A stretch of DNA of 64,000 nt from Streptomyces flaveolus (GTDB taxonomy: Bacteria; Actinomycetota; Actinomycetes; Streptomycetales; Streptomycetaceae): positions 1-64,000 of the forward strand of contig NZ_JNWV01000002.1 of the NCBI RefSeq assembly GCF_000716535.1. Reading direction: 5' to 3'. The notes beneath the pieces were generated by a model. It was not told the DNA's origin, ran no database searches, and saw only the letters and a program-made list of their open reading frames with translations. How positions within the stretch are numbered: the first letter of the stretch is position 1; each line of letters begins with the position of its first letter. Positions 29,090-37,745 of this stretch are shown here, one piece after another. A program made the translations under genes and the position numbers.

Positions 29090-30670
29090 ATGCCGCCACC
29101 CGAACAGATCTGGGCCGAAGCCGATCTGCCGGCCCGCCGCCTGGCCGGACTCGCGCTCAACCCGGCCGTGCCGCAGGACGTCCTGCTCCGGCTGCTCGCC
29201 GACGCCCCGCTCGCCGTCCGCATGGTGCTGTGCCGCGACCGCGAGCTGCCGGACGCCGTCGTGGACGCCGTGATCGCGCACCCCGACCCACGCACCCGCG
29301 GCTTCCTCGCCGTCAATCCGCACGCCGAGCCCGCCCAACGCGCCCGCCTGGTCGACGACCCGGACTGGATCGTCCGCGCCCACCTCACCGAGGGCCCCCG
29401 GACACCGCTTCCGCACCGGCCGAGGCCGCTGCCCGACGACACCGTCGTCCGCATGATCACCACCTACGACGGCGAGGAGCCGCTGGGTTCGCTCGGCTTC
29501 TGGCAGCAGATGTCGCGGGAGCTCGTCGACTCCCTGCCCACCCACCCGGTCGCCCGGGTCCGCTGGTGGGGGGTCGGCCAATGGGAGTCGCTGTCCGCCG
29601 AGCGGAGGGCCGCGCTGCTCACGGACCCGGACGACAGCGTGCGCGCGCGGGCCGAGGCGCAACTGCGGTGGGAGGACCCGGCGTGGGTGGAGAGCGAGCT
29701 TCCCCCGCGGTCCTGCCACGCCCGTACCGGCATCCTGCTCAACCGGCCCCTCAGCCCGGCCGTGGTCGCCGGCGTCCTCACCGCACCCGCCCGCGAGGAC
29801 GAGCGGGCGACGATCGCCCTCAACCCCACCCTCCCGGCCGACGCGGTGGCCCTCCTGGCCGCCGACCCTGACCCGGAGGTGCGCGAGAGGATCGCCGGCC
29901 GCGCCGACCTGCGGCCCGCCGAGCGCCGCGCCCTCGTCCGCGACCCTCACCCGGACGTGCGCCGGGCGGTGGCCCGCCATCCGGACCTCGGCCCGGAGGA
30001 ACGCCGTACGCTCGCCACGGACCCGGATCCGGAGGTCCGGCTGGCGGTGTCCGTGCACCCCGCGTTCAGCGAGGAGGAACGCGCCCGCATCGACTACCGG
30101 GTGCCGCTGGACCGCCCGTTCTGCTTCCACCCGGCCCGTCGGGTGCCCCGCGACCCGGCCGATGTCCGCCGGGACGCCCTCTCCGGGCATCCGATGCTCC
30201 GCAGAAAGGCCGCGCGGGAACACACGCTGCCGGCCGATCTGGTGGCCCGCCTCGCGGAGGACGACGACCTCGGCGTCCGCGTCCTGCTCGCCCAGAACCA
30301 CCCGCAGGCCCCGGCGGCCCTCCTCCTGCGCGCCTTCCTGGAGTACTCCGGTCCGGAACGCGAGCGCCTGCCCACCCTGCCGAACTTCCCGCGCACCGGG
30401 CTCGCCCAGTTCGCCGGGCACGCCGACCCGCACGTCCGCGCCCTGGTCGCACGGGACCCGGACACCGAGCCGGTCGTCGTGGAACGGCTCACCCATGACC
30501 CCGACCCCGAGGTCCGCGCGGCCCTGGCCCGCCACCCGAACCTCCCGGCGCCCCGGCTCGCGGAACTGCTCGCCGACGCGGAACTCGCCCACGCCGCCGC
30601 GGCCAACCCGGCCCTGTGCCCGGAGACGGTCGACCGGCTCGTGCACACGCACGGCCGGGGCCCCTGGTGA
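29090..30670 (+). CDS. LRV/HEAT-like repeat protein
   Basis: 526 aa from the ATG at 29090, with GAGGGGG upstream. It is made of repeated segments of about 24 residues with the pattern DPDPEVR..IA.R.DL...ERR.LV.D. The repeats are best seen at about 255-330 (LAADPDPEVRERIAGRADLR, DPHPDVRRAVARHPDLGPEE) and again near residue 470 (HDPDPEVRAALARHPNLPAP). This is the leucine-rich repeat variant (LRV, PF01816) type, an alpha/alpha protein-binding solenoid. Partner unknown. The repeats have Asp-Pro-Asp turns, and the middle (about 105-230) is more divergent. No signal peptide. Confidence 0.83.
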   Translation: MPPPEQIWAEADLPARRLAGLALNPAVPQDVLLRLLADAPLAVRMVLCRDRELPDAVVDAVIAHPDPRTRGFLAVNPHAEPAQRARLVDDPDWIVRAHLTEGPRTPLPHRPRPLPDDTVVRMITTYDGEEPLGSLGFWQQMSRELVDSLPTHPVARVRWWGVGQWESLSAERRAALLTDPDDSVRARAEAQLRWEDPAWVESELPPRSCHARTGILLNRPLSPAVVAGVLTAPAREDERATIALNPTLPADAVALLAADPDPEVRERIAGRADLRPAERRALVRDPHPDVRRAVARHPDLGPEERRTLATDPDPEVRLAVSVHPAFSEEERARIDYRVPLDRPFCFHPARRVPRDPADVRRDALSGHPMLRRKAAREHTLPADLVARLAEDDDLGVRVLLAQNHPQAPAALLLRAFLEYSGPERERLPTLPNFPRTGLAQFAGHADPHVRALVARDPDTEPVVVERLTHDPDPEVRAALARHPNLPAPRLAELLADAELAHAAAANPALCPETVDRLVHTHGRGPW

Positions 30671-30700
30671 GGGACCCCGGCCGCGCACAGCACCCCTTTC

Positions 30701-32188
30701 TCAGCCCTCCTGCTCCACGGGCACCTTCTGCGGCACAGGCGCCACCACGCCGTTGAGCGAGGGCGAACCACCGTTCACGGCCTGCCCGTTGTCACCCATC
30801 GTGGCGAGCAGCTTGCGGGCGAGGCCGAGCCCCGTGCCGCCCATGGTGAGTGCCTTCGCGAACAACTCGCCCATGCCGTCGGCACCGTTGAGCAGCACCA
30901 TGTTGTCGACGTTGCCGAACGCCGACGCCCCCGCCTGGACGATCTCCGGCCACTTCTCGGCGAGTTGCTGGGCGACGACCGCCTCCTGGTTCTCGGCGAG
31001 GGCCGCGGCCCGGGCCTTGATGGCCTCCGCCTCCGCCAGACCCTGGGCCCGGGTCGCCTCGGCCACCGCCAGGCCCTTCGCCTGCTGGGCCGCGGCCTCG
31101 GCCTCACCGGTGGCCCGGGTGGCGGCGGCGGTCGCCGCACCCCGGGTCTTGGTCGACTCGGCCTCGGCCGCGGCGGCGGCCTTCACCCGGGTCGCCTCGG
31201 CCGCCGCCGCCAGCTCCGTCTCCTTCGCCTTCGCCTGCGCCGCCGAGATCCGCGCGTCCCGCTCGGCCTCGGCCAGCGTCCGCTTCTCGTACGCCTTGGC
31301 GTCCGCCGGCTTGCGCACGTCCGCCTGGAGCTGCTGTTCCCGCCGGTGCGCCTCCAGTTCGGCGACCCGCGTCTCCTGCACGACGACCTCCTGCCGGGCC
31401 GCCGCCGCGGCGAGCGGGCCGGCCTGCTGGGCCTTGGCCGCCGCCTTGTCCCGCTCGGCCTGGTAGCCGGCCTGGAGGATCTCGCTGTCCCGGGTGGCCT
31501 CCGCCATCCGCGCGAACGACTGCTGCTCGGCCTCCGTGGCCAGTCGGTTCGCCTCGGCCTGTGCGATCCGCGCGTCCCGCTGGACGGCCGCCGCGTGCGG
31601 CATCGCCAGGTTCTGGATGTACCCGGTCGGATCCTCGATCTCGTGGATCTGCAGCGAGTCCACGATCAGACCGAGCTTCTCCATCTCCGTACCGCAGGCC
31701 GCCCGGGTCTGCCCGGTCAGCTTCTCCCGGTCGCGGATCATGTCCTCGACCGTCAACCCGCCCACGATCGACCGCAGATGACCGGCGAAGACGTTGTGCA
31801 CCCGCTCCGACATCAGCTTCTGCTGGTCCAGGAAACGGCGGGCCGCGTTGGCGATCGACACGAAGTCGTCGCCGACCTTGAAGATGACCACGCCCCGCAC
31901 CTTCAGCGGAATGCCCTGGTGCGTCACGCAGTCCACGTGCAACTCGGTCTCGTTCAGGTCCAGCGACAGCTTGCGCACCGCCTGCACACCGGGCAGCACC
32001 AGCGTGCCGCGCCCGGTGACGATGCGGAAGCCCATGCCCTCCTCAATGCCCTCGGTGCGGTGCTTGGACCCGGAGATGATGAGCGCCTCGTTCGGCTCGG
32101 CGACCCGCCACATCATCTTGAACAGACCGATCAACACGAGGACGGCAACGACGACCGCCCCCGCAACGACGCCGACAACCATCGGCAT
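30701..32188 (-). CDS. Flotillin-like SPFH-domain membrane scaffold
   Basis: 495 aa. The N-terminal hydrophobic hairpin (VVGVVAGAVVVAVLVLIGLF) anchors it to the membrane. An SPFH/PHB domain follows (about 25-200: VAEPNEALIISG, LSLDLNETELHVDCVTHQGI, DDFVSIANAARRF). Then comes a long Ala/Glu/Arg coiled coil (about 215-400) and a Gly-rich C-terminus (MGELFAKALTMGG). Flotillins organise functional membrane microdomains. The upstream NfeD-type gene supports this. ATG 32188 has GGGGG 6 nt upstream; an ATG at 32203 and another at 32182 are alternatives. Confidence 0.88.
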   Translation of the reverse strand: MPMVVGVVAGAVVVAVLVLIGLFKMMWRVAEPNEALIISGSKHRTEGIEEGMGFRIVTGRGTLVLPGVQAVRKLSLDLNETELHVDCVTHQGIPLKVRGVVIFKVGDDFVSIANAARRFLDQQKLMSERVHNVFAGHLRSIVGGLTVEDMIRDREKLTGQTRAACGTEMEKLGLIVDSLQIHEIEDPTGYIQNLAMPHAAAVQRDARIAQAEANRLATEAEQQSFARMAEATRDSEILQAGYQAERDKAAAKAQQAGPLAAAAARQEVVVQETRVAELEAHRREQQLQADVRKPADAKAYEKRTLAEAERDARISAAQAKAKETELAAAAEATRVKAAAAAEAESTKTRGAATAAATRATGEAEAAAQQAKGLAVAEATRAQGLAEAEAIKARAAALAENQEAVVAQQLAEKWPEIVQAGASAFGNVDNMVLLNGADGMGELFAKALTMGGTGLGLARKLLATMGDNGQAVNGGSPSLNGVVAPVPQKVPVEQEG

Positions 32189-32321
32189 ACGCCCCCTTTG
32201 CATGGTGCCCTTTCGGCACCGAACGAAGGGAGTGTGCGCCTGCCGGGAGCCCGGGTGAAGACGCCGGGAAATCCTTGTTGCAATCTTGACGCACGCCGCC
32301 CTCACCTGGGCCGACGCATGC

Positions 32322-32540
32322 TCAACTGTCGTACGCGGCCGTCACGTAGACCGTCCTCGGCGGCAGGTACTCCACCACCATCACGACCGTTCCGGTCGGG
32401 ATCCGGCCCGTGCCGTCGGCCGGATAGGCGAGGAAGTGCTCAGCGCCGCCGCGCACCCGCACGATCACCTCGCCGACCAGACCGGGCCCGACCGTCCCCG
32501 TCACCCGCCCCATCAGCCCGACCATCGACGCGTCGTCCAT
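32322..32540 (-). CDS. Short NfeD-like OB-fold protein
   Basis: 72 aa from the ATG at 32540. A run of beta strands (GLMGRVTGTVGPGLVGEVIV, VRGGAEHFLAYPADG, TGTVVMVVEYLPPRTVYVT) fits the C-terminal OB domain of NfeD partners. Bacterial NfeD proteins are genetically linked to flotillin or stomatin; here the gene precedes the flotillin-like gene on the same strand with about 130 bp between. It lacks the usual membrane segment, so it is a short soluble form. A longer start upstream (32621) encodes low-complexity residues and is less likely. Confidence 0.72.
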   Translation of the reverse strand: MDDASMVGLMGRVTGTVGPGLVGEVIVRVRGGAEHFLAYPADGTGRIPTGTVVMVVEYLPPRTVYVTAAYDS

Positions 32541-32566
32541 GGCCCCAGCGTACGGGCGGAACGCCG

Positions 32567-34003
32567 TCACGCGGCCGGAGTGCCCGCGTCCGCGTCGGCG
32601 TCCGCCCCCTCCGGCGGCCACAGCTCGTGCCAGCGCAGCTCCGCCTCGAGCTGCGCGGCCAGGGACACCAGGAGCGGCTCACTGTTGGCCGGCCCGAGCA
32701 ACTGCGCGCCCACCGGCAGTCCGGAGCCGGCGAATCCGGCGGGCACGTTCACCCCCGGCCAGCCGAGCACGTTCCACGGCCAGGCGTACGGGCAGGCGGC
32801 GATGATCGCCCGGTCCGTGGCCAGCCCGCCGAGCCGGGACAGGGCACCGATCCGTGGCGGGGGCATGGCGGTGGTCGGGGCGAGGATCACGTCGTACGAC
32901 TCGAAGAACGCGCCGATCCGCCGGTGCAGCACCGTCTCCGCACGCCGGGCCGCCCGGAGCGGGGCACCGGCGAGCAGCCGGCCTAGCCGGGCCGCACCCC
33001 GGGTGCGCGGATCGAGCAGCGCGGGATCCGGTGCCTCGCGGACCCACTCGGCGATCCCGGCGGTGGCCCGGGGCACGAAGGCCAGGCCGATCTGCCCGTA
33101 CGGTGGATCGGCCTCCTCCACGACGTGCCCCAGCCGCGCCAGCCGCTCGGCCAGTTCGACGACCCGTGCGCGAATCACCGGGTCCAGCCGGGCGGGCAGC
33201 GCGGTGAACGGCGGTTTCAACGACAGGGCGACGCGCAGCCGGCCCGGGTCGCGGCCGACCGCGTCCGCCACCGTCAGCGCGGGCGGCCGGTGCGGGTCCA
33301 GGTCGTGGTTGCCGCTCGCCGCGTCGAGCAGCACGGCCGCGTCGGCGACCGTACGGGCGAGGGTGCCGTTGACGGTGATGCCGTTGAAGGACTCGGCGCG
33401 CGGCCAGGTCGAGATACGGCCGCGCTGCGGCTTGATCCCGATCAGATGTGTCCAGGAGGCCGGGATGCGCACCGAACCGGCGCCGTCGGAGCCGAGCGCG
33501 GCCGGCACGAGCCCGGCGGCGACCGCGGCGGCCGAACCACCGGAGGAGCCGCCGGGTGTGTGCTCGGTGTTCCACGGGTTGCGGGTCTCGCCGAACGCCG
33601 GCCCCTCGGTGAACGGCCACTGCCCCAGCTCGCAGGTGTTCGTCTTGCCGACGATCACCGCCCCGGCCGCGCGCAGCCGACGTACCGCCTCGCCGTCCTC
33701 GGCCACCGGCGGGAACTCACCCCGGCAGCCGAACGCGGTCGGCTCGCCCGCCACGTCCATGTCGTCCTTCACCGCCACCGGCACCCCGAGCAGCGGGCGC
33801 CGCAACCCGGTGGCCAACTCCCGGTCCGCGGCTTCCGCTTCGGCAAGCGCGGCCTCGGCGCGCACGATCCGGAAGGAGTTCAGCGTCGCCTGCGCGGCCT
33901 CGATCCGCGCCAGCGTCCGCTCCACCAGCTCCCGCGAGGTCACCTCCCCCTCGGCGAGCGCACGCCGGGTCTCCACGAGTCCTGCGGCACGGTCGGGCGT
34001 CAT
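32567..34003 (-). CDS. Amidase signature-family hydrolase
   Basis: 478 aa. ATG 34003 with GGAGGTG 8 nt upstream. The Ser-cisSer-Lys triad is visible: Lys79 in VPVAVKDDMD, and the Gly/Ser-rich GGSSGGSAAAVAAG followed by GSDGAGSVRIPAS. This family hydrolyses amides or esters, including the GatA subunit of the tRNA amidotransferase. The sequence differs from GatA in having an insertion and no GatB/C partner nearby, so an aryl or acyl amidase is more likely. An inverted repeat (34040-34051) lies in its promoter region. Confidence 0.9.
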   Translation of the reverse strand: MTPDRAAGLVETRRALAEGEVTSRELVERTLARIEAAQATLNSFRIVRAEAALAEAEAADRELATGLRRPLLGVPVAVKDDMDVAGEPTAFGCRGEFPPVAEDGEAVRRLRAAGAVIVGKTNTCELGQWPFTEGPAFGETRNPWNTEHTPGGSSGGSAAAVAAGLVPAALGSDGAGSVRIPASWTHLIGIKPQRGRISTWPRAESFNGITVNGTLARTVADAAVLLDAASGNHDLDPHRPPALTVADAVGRDPGRLRVALSLKPPFTALPARLDPVIRARVVELAERLARLGHVVEEADPPYGQIGLAFVPRATAGIAEWVREAPDPALLDPRTRGAARLGRLLAGAPLRAARRAETVLHRRIGAFFESYDVILAPTTAMPPPRIGALSRLGGLATDRAIIAACPYAWPWNVLGWPGVNVPAGFAGSGLPVGAQLLGPANSEPLLVSLAAQLEAELRWHELWPPEGADADADAGTPAA

Positions 34004-34039
34004 GGACGAGCACCTCCGGGAGACTCCGGGCACGATGTC

Positions 34040-34051
34040 TACCGAACGGTA
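34040..34051. promoter_or_regulatory. 12-bp palindrome upstream of amidase gene
   Basis: TACCG-AA-CGGTA is a dyad 37 bp upstream of the amidase start. The spacing is of the type bound by TetR-family repressors. No regulator gene is adjacent. Confidence 0.45.
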
Positions 34052-34138
34052 ACGTCCCATCGGGGCGGGAGCACGGTTTTCCCGCGGGTGTCTTGCCAGA
34101 CGCCGTCCCGCGTTTCCACGGCCATGCTGCCCGACGGA

Positions 34139-34669
34139 TCAGGGACGGACCCGGAGGCGGCGAGCCGGTGAGCCGTCGGCGGGGACCGCGCCGCTCGTCA
34201 CGAGTGCGTCCTTCGTGTCCGCGAACTCCCAGCGGGCGGCGTACGCCCCTGCCTCGGACGGCCACTCGGCACGCACGACAGGGCGGCTCAACAGGCGCTC
34301 GAACCAGTCGGCGCACCGTTCGGCGAGCTCCTCGACCGTGCCGGAGGCTCGGAAGAAGTCGCGCTCGGGCGACTCGTGGAGGTTGAAGAGCTGGTCGCGG
34401 ACCTTCCCCGCGCGCACATGAGTGCCGTGGAAGTGCACGGCCCACTCGCCGAGCGCGACCGAGCGCGTCTCGTCGAGGAGGCACACGTGGACGAGGAGCG
34501 AGGACCTGTCCTCGGGCCGTCCGACCTGGCTGGGAGCCCACGGCACCCGCCAGACGGCGGCCCGGCCGCGCAGGGCCGCGACGAAGGCGCGTTCCGCCTC
34601 GTCGAAGTTCCAGGGTTCCTCGCCGTACTGCTCCGGGTCCTCGACCTCGAACCAGCTGTAGGTGTCCAC
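34139..34669 (-). CDS. Hypothetical cytosolic protein
   Basis: 176 aa, ATG at 34669. I do not recognise a family. It is acidic with aromatic-rich motifs (SWFEVEDPEQYGEEPWNFDE), RPEDRSSLLVHVCLLDE and a WFERLLSRPVVRAEW helix. No signal, membrane segment or Cys pattern is seen. It lies between amidase and esterase genes on the same strand, with 135 and 39 nt of spacing. Confidence 0.6.
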   Translation of the reverse strand: MDTYSWFEVEDPEQYGEEPWNFDEAERAFVAALRGRAAVWRVPWAPSQVGRPEDRSSLLVHVCLLDETRSVALGEWAVHFHGTHVRAGKVRDQLFNLHESPERDFFRASGTVEELAERCADWFERLLSRPVVRAEWPSEAGAYAARWEFADTKDALVTSGAVPADGSPARRLRVRP

Positions 34670-34708
34670 GGAGAGACTCTAGGGCCAGACGTGTGACGTG
34701 GTGAGGGA

Positions 34709-35671
34709 TCAGCCCAGCAGCCGCCGCAGCCACCCCAGGCGGGCCGCGCGGGCCGTGCGGGACAGGGTCGCCTCCGGGGCTAGGGCGTCGAAGCCGTGAC
34801 AGCCGCCCGGCCAGACGTGGAGTTCGGCTTCGCCGCCGGACTGCCAGATCCGGGACGCGTAGGCGACCACCTCGTCCCGGAAGGTCTCCGCGGAGCCCAC
34901 GTCCAGGAACGCCGGGGGCAGGCCGGACAGATCGGTGGCGCGGGCCGGAGCCGCGTACGGGGAGACCTCGGGGCCGCCGCGGCGGTCGCCCAGCAGGGCG
35001 GACCACGCGGTCTCGTTCGCGGTACGGTCCCACACGCCCAGGCCGGCCATCTGACGGCTGGAGACGCTGTCGTTGCGGTCGTCCAGCATCGGGCACATCA
35101 GCAGCTGACCGAGCGGACGCGGGCCCCGCCGGTCCCGGGCCAGCAGGGCCAGCGCCGCGGTGAGACCGCCGCCCGCGCTGGCGCCCGCGACGACGATCCG
35201 GTCCGGGTCGCCGCCGATCTCCCGCGCGTGCTCCGCGGTCCACAGCAGCCCGGCGTACACGTCCTCGATCGGCGCCGGATGGGGATGCTCGGGCGCGAGC
35301 CGGTACTCCACCGACACCACGACCGCGCCCAGCTCACGCGCCCAGGCCAGTGGCTCGGTCACCCCGGCCCGGTTGGTGCCGGCCACCAGGCCGCCGCCGT
35401 GCACGTGGTACAGCACCGGCAGCGGGGCCGGGGCGGGAGCGGCCGTCGGCCGGCACAGGAGGAGGGAGACATCGGGGGCGCCCTCCGGGCCCGGCACCGT
35501 ACGGTCCTCCGCCTCGAAGGCGCCGTCCATGGTCACGTCGACCAGTTCGAGGGCCGCGCTGCGCCGGGCGGACTCGACATCGGCCGGCGTCAGTCCGGGC
35601 CCGATCACGCCCCGGAACGAATCCAGCACGGCGGCGAGCTCCGTGTCGAACGGCGGCGGGACCAGGGACAT
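34709..35671 (-). CDS. Alpha/beta hydrolase, HSL-type esterase
   Basis: 320 aa from the ATG at 35671, with GGAGGAGGA upstream. The oxyanion-hole motif HGGG (YHVHGGGLVAGTN) and the nucleophile elbow GASAGG (VVAGASAGGGLTAAL) are those of the hormone-sensitive lipase/esterase family. The acid and His come from DVGSAETF and GCHGFDA. It probably hydrolyses short-chain esters or lactones; the substrate is unknown. The gene shares a 300-bp divergent region with the F420-type oxidoreductase gene. Confidence 0.9.
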   Translation of the reverse strand: MSLVPPPFDTELAAVLDSFRGVIGPGLTPADVESARRSAALELVDVTMDGAFEAEDRTVPGPEGAPDVSLLLCRPTAAPAPAPLPVLYHVHGGGLVAGTNRAGVTEPLAWARELGAVVVSVEYRLAPEHPHPAPIEDVYAGLLWTAEHAREIGGDPDRIVVAGASAGGGLTAALALLARDRRGPRPLGQLLMCPMLDDRNDSVSSRQMAGLGVWDRTANETAWSALLGDRRGGPEVSPYAAPARATDLSGLPPAFLDVGSAETFRDEVVAYASRIWQSGGEAELHVWPGGCHGFDALAPEATLSRTARAARLGWLRRLLG

Positions 35672-35730
35672 GGCTCCTCCTCCTTCCGTGACCCGTCCGG
35701 CGATCGGTGACGACGTACGCGGTCGTAAGC

Positions 35731-35757
35731 GGTCATGCGCGTCATGCGCGGTCATGA
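35731..35757. promoter_or_regulatory. Three 10-bp-spaced GTCATG repeats in divergent region
   Basis: GGTCATG (35731), GTCATG (35741) and GGTCATG (35750) are spaced about 10 bp, roughly one helical turn. They lie in the 300-bp region between the divergent esterase and LLM oxidoreductase genes, which otherwise holds no gene or clear promoter. This is weak evidence for a regulator site. Confidence 0.25.
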
Positions 35758-35971
35758 GCCGTCTACCCCTTGGCGTCCGGAGCACGACCTGCCGGGGCCG
35801 GGGGACGTCGCCGGAGGCGGCGGCGGTGGCGGAGCGTGGGGCGCCGGCCGGCCCGCACGTTGACTTCGAGCGCGCTCCAGCGCCTACCGTCGGTGTCCTC
35901 GACGACAGTGACGACTGCGGCACGTGTCCGGAGCGGCACCGGTGCCGGCAGGACGAGCGGACGGAGACGGC

Positions 35972-36853
35972 ATGCGCGTGGGTGTGCACATCAACCGGTT
36001 CGATCACCCCGGGGGCGGCCCCGCGCTCGGCGCCGAACTCGCCGCCGCCGGTGCCGCCGCGGAGGCGGCCGGGGTGAGCTGGCTGTCGGTGATGGACCAC
36101 TACTTCCAGATGGAGTTCAACGGCGGCGCCGAGGACCCCATGCTGGAGGCCTACACCACCCTCGGCTTCCTCGCCGCCCGCACCTCCACCGTCCGGCTCG
36201 GCGCCCTGGTGACCGGGGTGACGTACCGGCATCCGGGTCTGCTCGCCAAGATCGCCACCACGCTGGACGTCCTGTCCGGCGGCCGGGCGACCCTCGGGAT
36301 CGGCGCGGCCTGGTACGACCGGGAGCACCACGGACTCGGCGTGCCCTACCCGCCGCTCGCCGAGCGGTTCGAGCGGCTGGAGGAGACCCTGCGGATCTGC
36401 CTGCAGATGTGGGACCCGCGGAACGACGGCCCCTTCGAGGGCCGGTACCACCGGCTCGCGGAGACGCTGTGCGTGCCGGCGCCGGTGAGCACCCCGCATC
36501 CGGAGATCATGATCGGCGGCGGGGGAGAGAAGAAGACCCTGCGGCTGGTGGCGCGGTACGCGGACGCCTGCAACCTGATCCCCGGCTCGCCCGAGGAGCT
36601 GCGGCACAAGCTGGATGTGCTGCGCCGGCACTGCGAGGCGGTCGGCCGGGACTACGACACCATCCGCAAGACCATCGCCTACAGCGGCGAACCCGTCACC
36701 GAGGGGGACCTGGACGCCTTCCTGCGGGACATCGAGGGGTACGCCAAGCTCGGCCTGGACACCGTGATCCTGGCGCCGCGCCGCGGCGAGACGTCCCGGT
36801 GGATGGAACGGTTCGCGGCTCCGGCGGTGGAACGGCTGGCGGGGCTGGAGTAG
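35972..36853 (+). CDS. F420-dependent LLM-class oxidoreductase
   Basis: 293 aa from the ATG at 35972, with ACGGAGA upstream. The luciferase-like TIM barrel: SWLSVMDHYFQ, then VRLGALVTGVTYRHPGLLAK and LSGGRATLGIGAAWYDREH, the pattern of F420-dependent oxidoreductases (TIGR03560-type). HHGLGVPYPP and the late GLDTVILAP fit the cofactor pocket. It may catalyse F420H2-dependent reductions in secondary metabolism or detoxification. A perfect 16-bp terminator stem follows 111 nt after the stop. Confidence 0.88.
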   Translation: MRVGVHINRFDHPGGGPALGAELAAAGAAAEAAGVSWLSVMDHYFQMEFNGGAEDPMLEAYTTLGFLAARTSTVRLGALVTGVTYRHPGLLAKIATTLDVLSGGRATLGIGAAWYDREHHGLGVPYPPLAERFERLEETLRICLQMWDPRNDGPFEGRYHRLAETLCVPAPVSTPHPEIMIGGGGEKKTLRLVARYADACNLIPGSPEELRHKLDVLRRHCEAVGRDYDTIRKTIAYSGEPVTEGDLDAFLRDIEGYAKLGLDTVILAPRRGETSRWMERFAAPAVERLAGLE

Positions 36854-36964
36854 GCGGGGCGTGCGACTGGGGCGCGGGCCGGCGGGACCGGCTGGGCGGC
36901 TGGAGCAGAGCGAGGGGCGGGCGGCTCGGGCGCGGCTAAGGGTAGTGGCCAGGCCTGGGCATGA

Positions 36965-36999
36965 GTGAGGGCCGGAGCCGTGGCGGCTCCGGCCCTCAC
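36965..36999 (+). terminator. Strong terminator hairpin
   Basis: A perfect 16-bp stem, 36965-36980 with 36984-36999, and a 3-nt loop. It lies between convergent genes (LLM oxidoreductase and FMN reductase) and can serve both strands. Confidence 0.85.
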
Positions 37000-37067
37000 C
37001 GGTACGCAGGGCACCGGTCCTTACGGGAATGCAGGGCGCCGGCCCTCACGGGAACGGCGGTACCGGC

Positions 37068-37628
37068 TCAGGCGGCGGCAGCGCCCACGTTGCCGTGCAG
37101 ACGGGCGACGACCTCGGTGAGCTGGGCGGCGACCTCGGCGTCGTCGACCGGGTGGGTCTCGGCGAAGCGGGTGACCGAGCCGGGGATGGACAGCTTGATG
37201 TCCTCGATGACCTTGCCGCCGGCGATGCCCACGGCCTTGCGGGCCTCGTCCTGCGCCCACACGCCGCCGTACTGGCCGAAGGCGGTGCCGATGACGGCGA
37301 CGGGCTTGCCACCGAAGGCGCCGGCGCCGTACGGGCGGGACAGCCAGTCGATGGCGTTCTTCAGCACGGCCGGGATGGTGCCGTTGTACTCGGGGGAGAA
37401 GAGCAGGAAGGCGTCCGCGGCCTGGGCGGCGGCGCGCAGCTTGGCGGCGGCGGCCGGGACGTTGCCCTCCACGTCGATGTCCTCGTTGTAGAAGGGGATG
37501 TCGGCCAGGCCCTCGTACAGCTCGACCTCGGCGCCCTCCGGCGCGAGCTTCACGGCCGCCTCGGCGAGCTGGCGGTTGTGCGAACCGGCACGAAGGCTGC
37601 CGACGAGCGCGAGGATGCGAACAGACAT
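37068..37628 (-). CDS. NAD(P)H-dependent FMN reductase
   Basis: 186 aa, ATG 37628 with TGGAG upstream. The flavodoxin-like FMN site ALVGSLRAGSHNRQLAE and SPEYNGTIPAVLKNAIDWLS are diagnostic of PF03358, a family of quinone, azo and chromate reductases and flavin suppliers. No signal peptide. It is divergent from the TetR gene at 37746, with two palindromic operators between the genes, so it is very probably repressed by that TetR protein. Confidence 0.92.
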   Translation of the reverse strand: MSVRILALVGSLRAGSHNRQLAEAAVKLAPEGAEVELYEGLADIPFYNEDIDVEGNVPAAAAKLRAAAQAADAFLLFSPEYNGTIPAVLKNAIDWLSRPYGAGAFGGKPVAVIGTAFGQYGGVWAQDEARKAVGIAGGKVIEDIKLSIPGSVTRFAETHPVDDAEVAAQLTEVVARLHGNVGAAAA

Positions 37629-37665
37629 GGGAACTCCAAAGGGCTGAAACATCGCTGTCACGATC

Positions 37666-37679
37666 CGGACCGAGGTCCG
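37666..37679. promoter_or_regulatory. Operator O1, TetR/FMN-reductase region
   Basis: CGGACC-GA-GGTCCG is a near-perfect dyad, 38 bp from the FMN reductase start, sharing the GGACC-N2-GGTCC core with the site at 37703. Confidence 0.6.
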
Positions 37680-37702
37680 CTTAAGTTTCTATCACCCTAA
37701 CC

Positions 37703-37714
37703 GGACCGCGGTCC
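37703..37714. promoter_or_regulatory. Operator O2, TetR/FMN-reductase region
   Basis: GGACCGCGGTCC is a perfect 12-bp palindrome, 36 bp (centre to centre) from O1 and 32 bp upstream of the TetR start. Confidence 0.65.
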
Positions 37715-37745
37715 AGTTTTGTTCCCGATGCTTTAAGCTGTCGAC

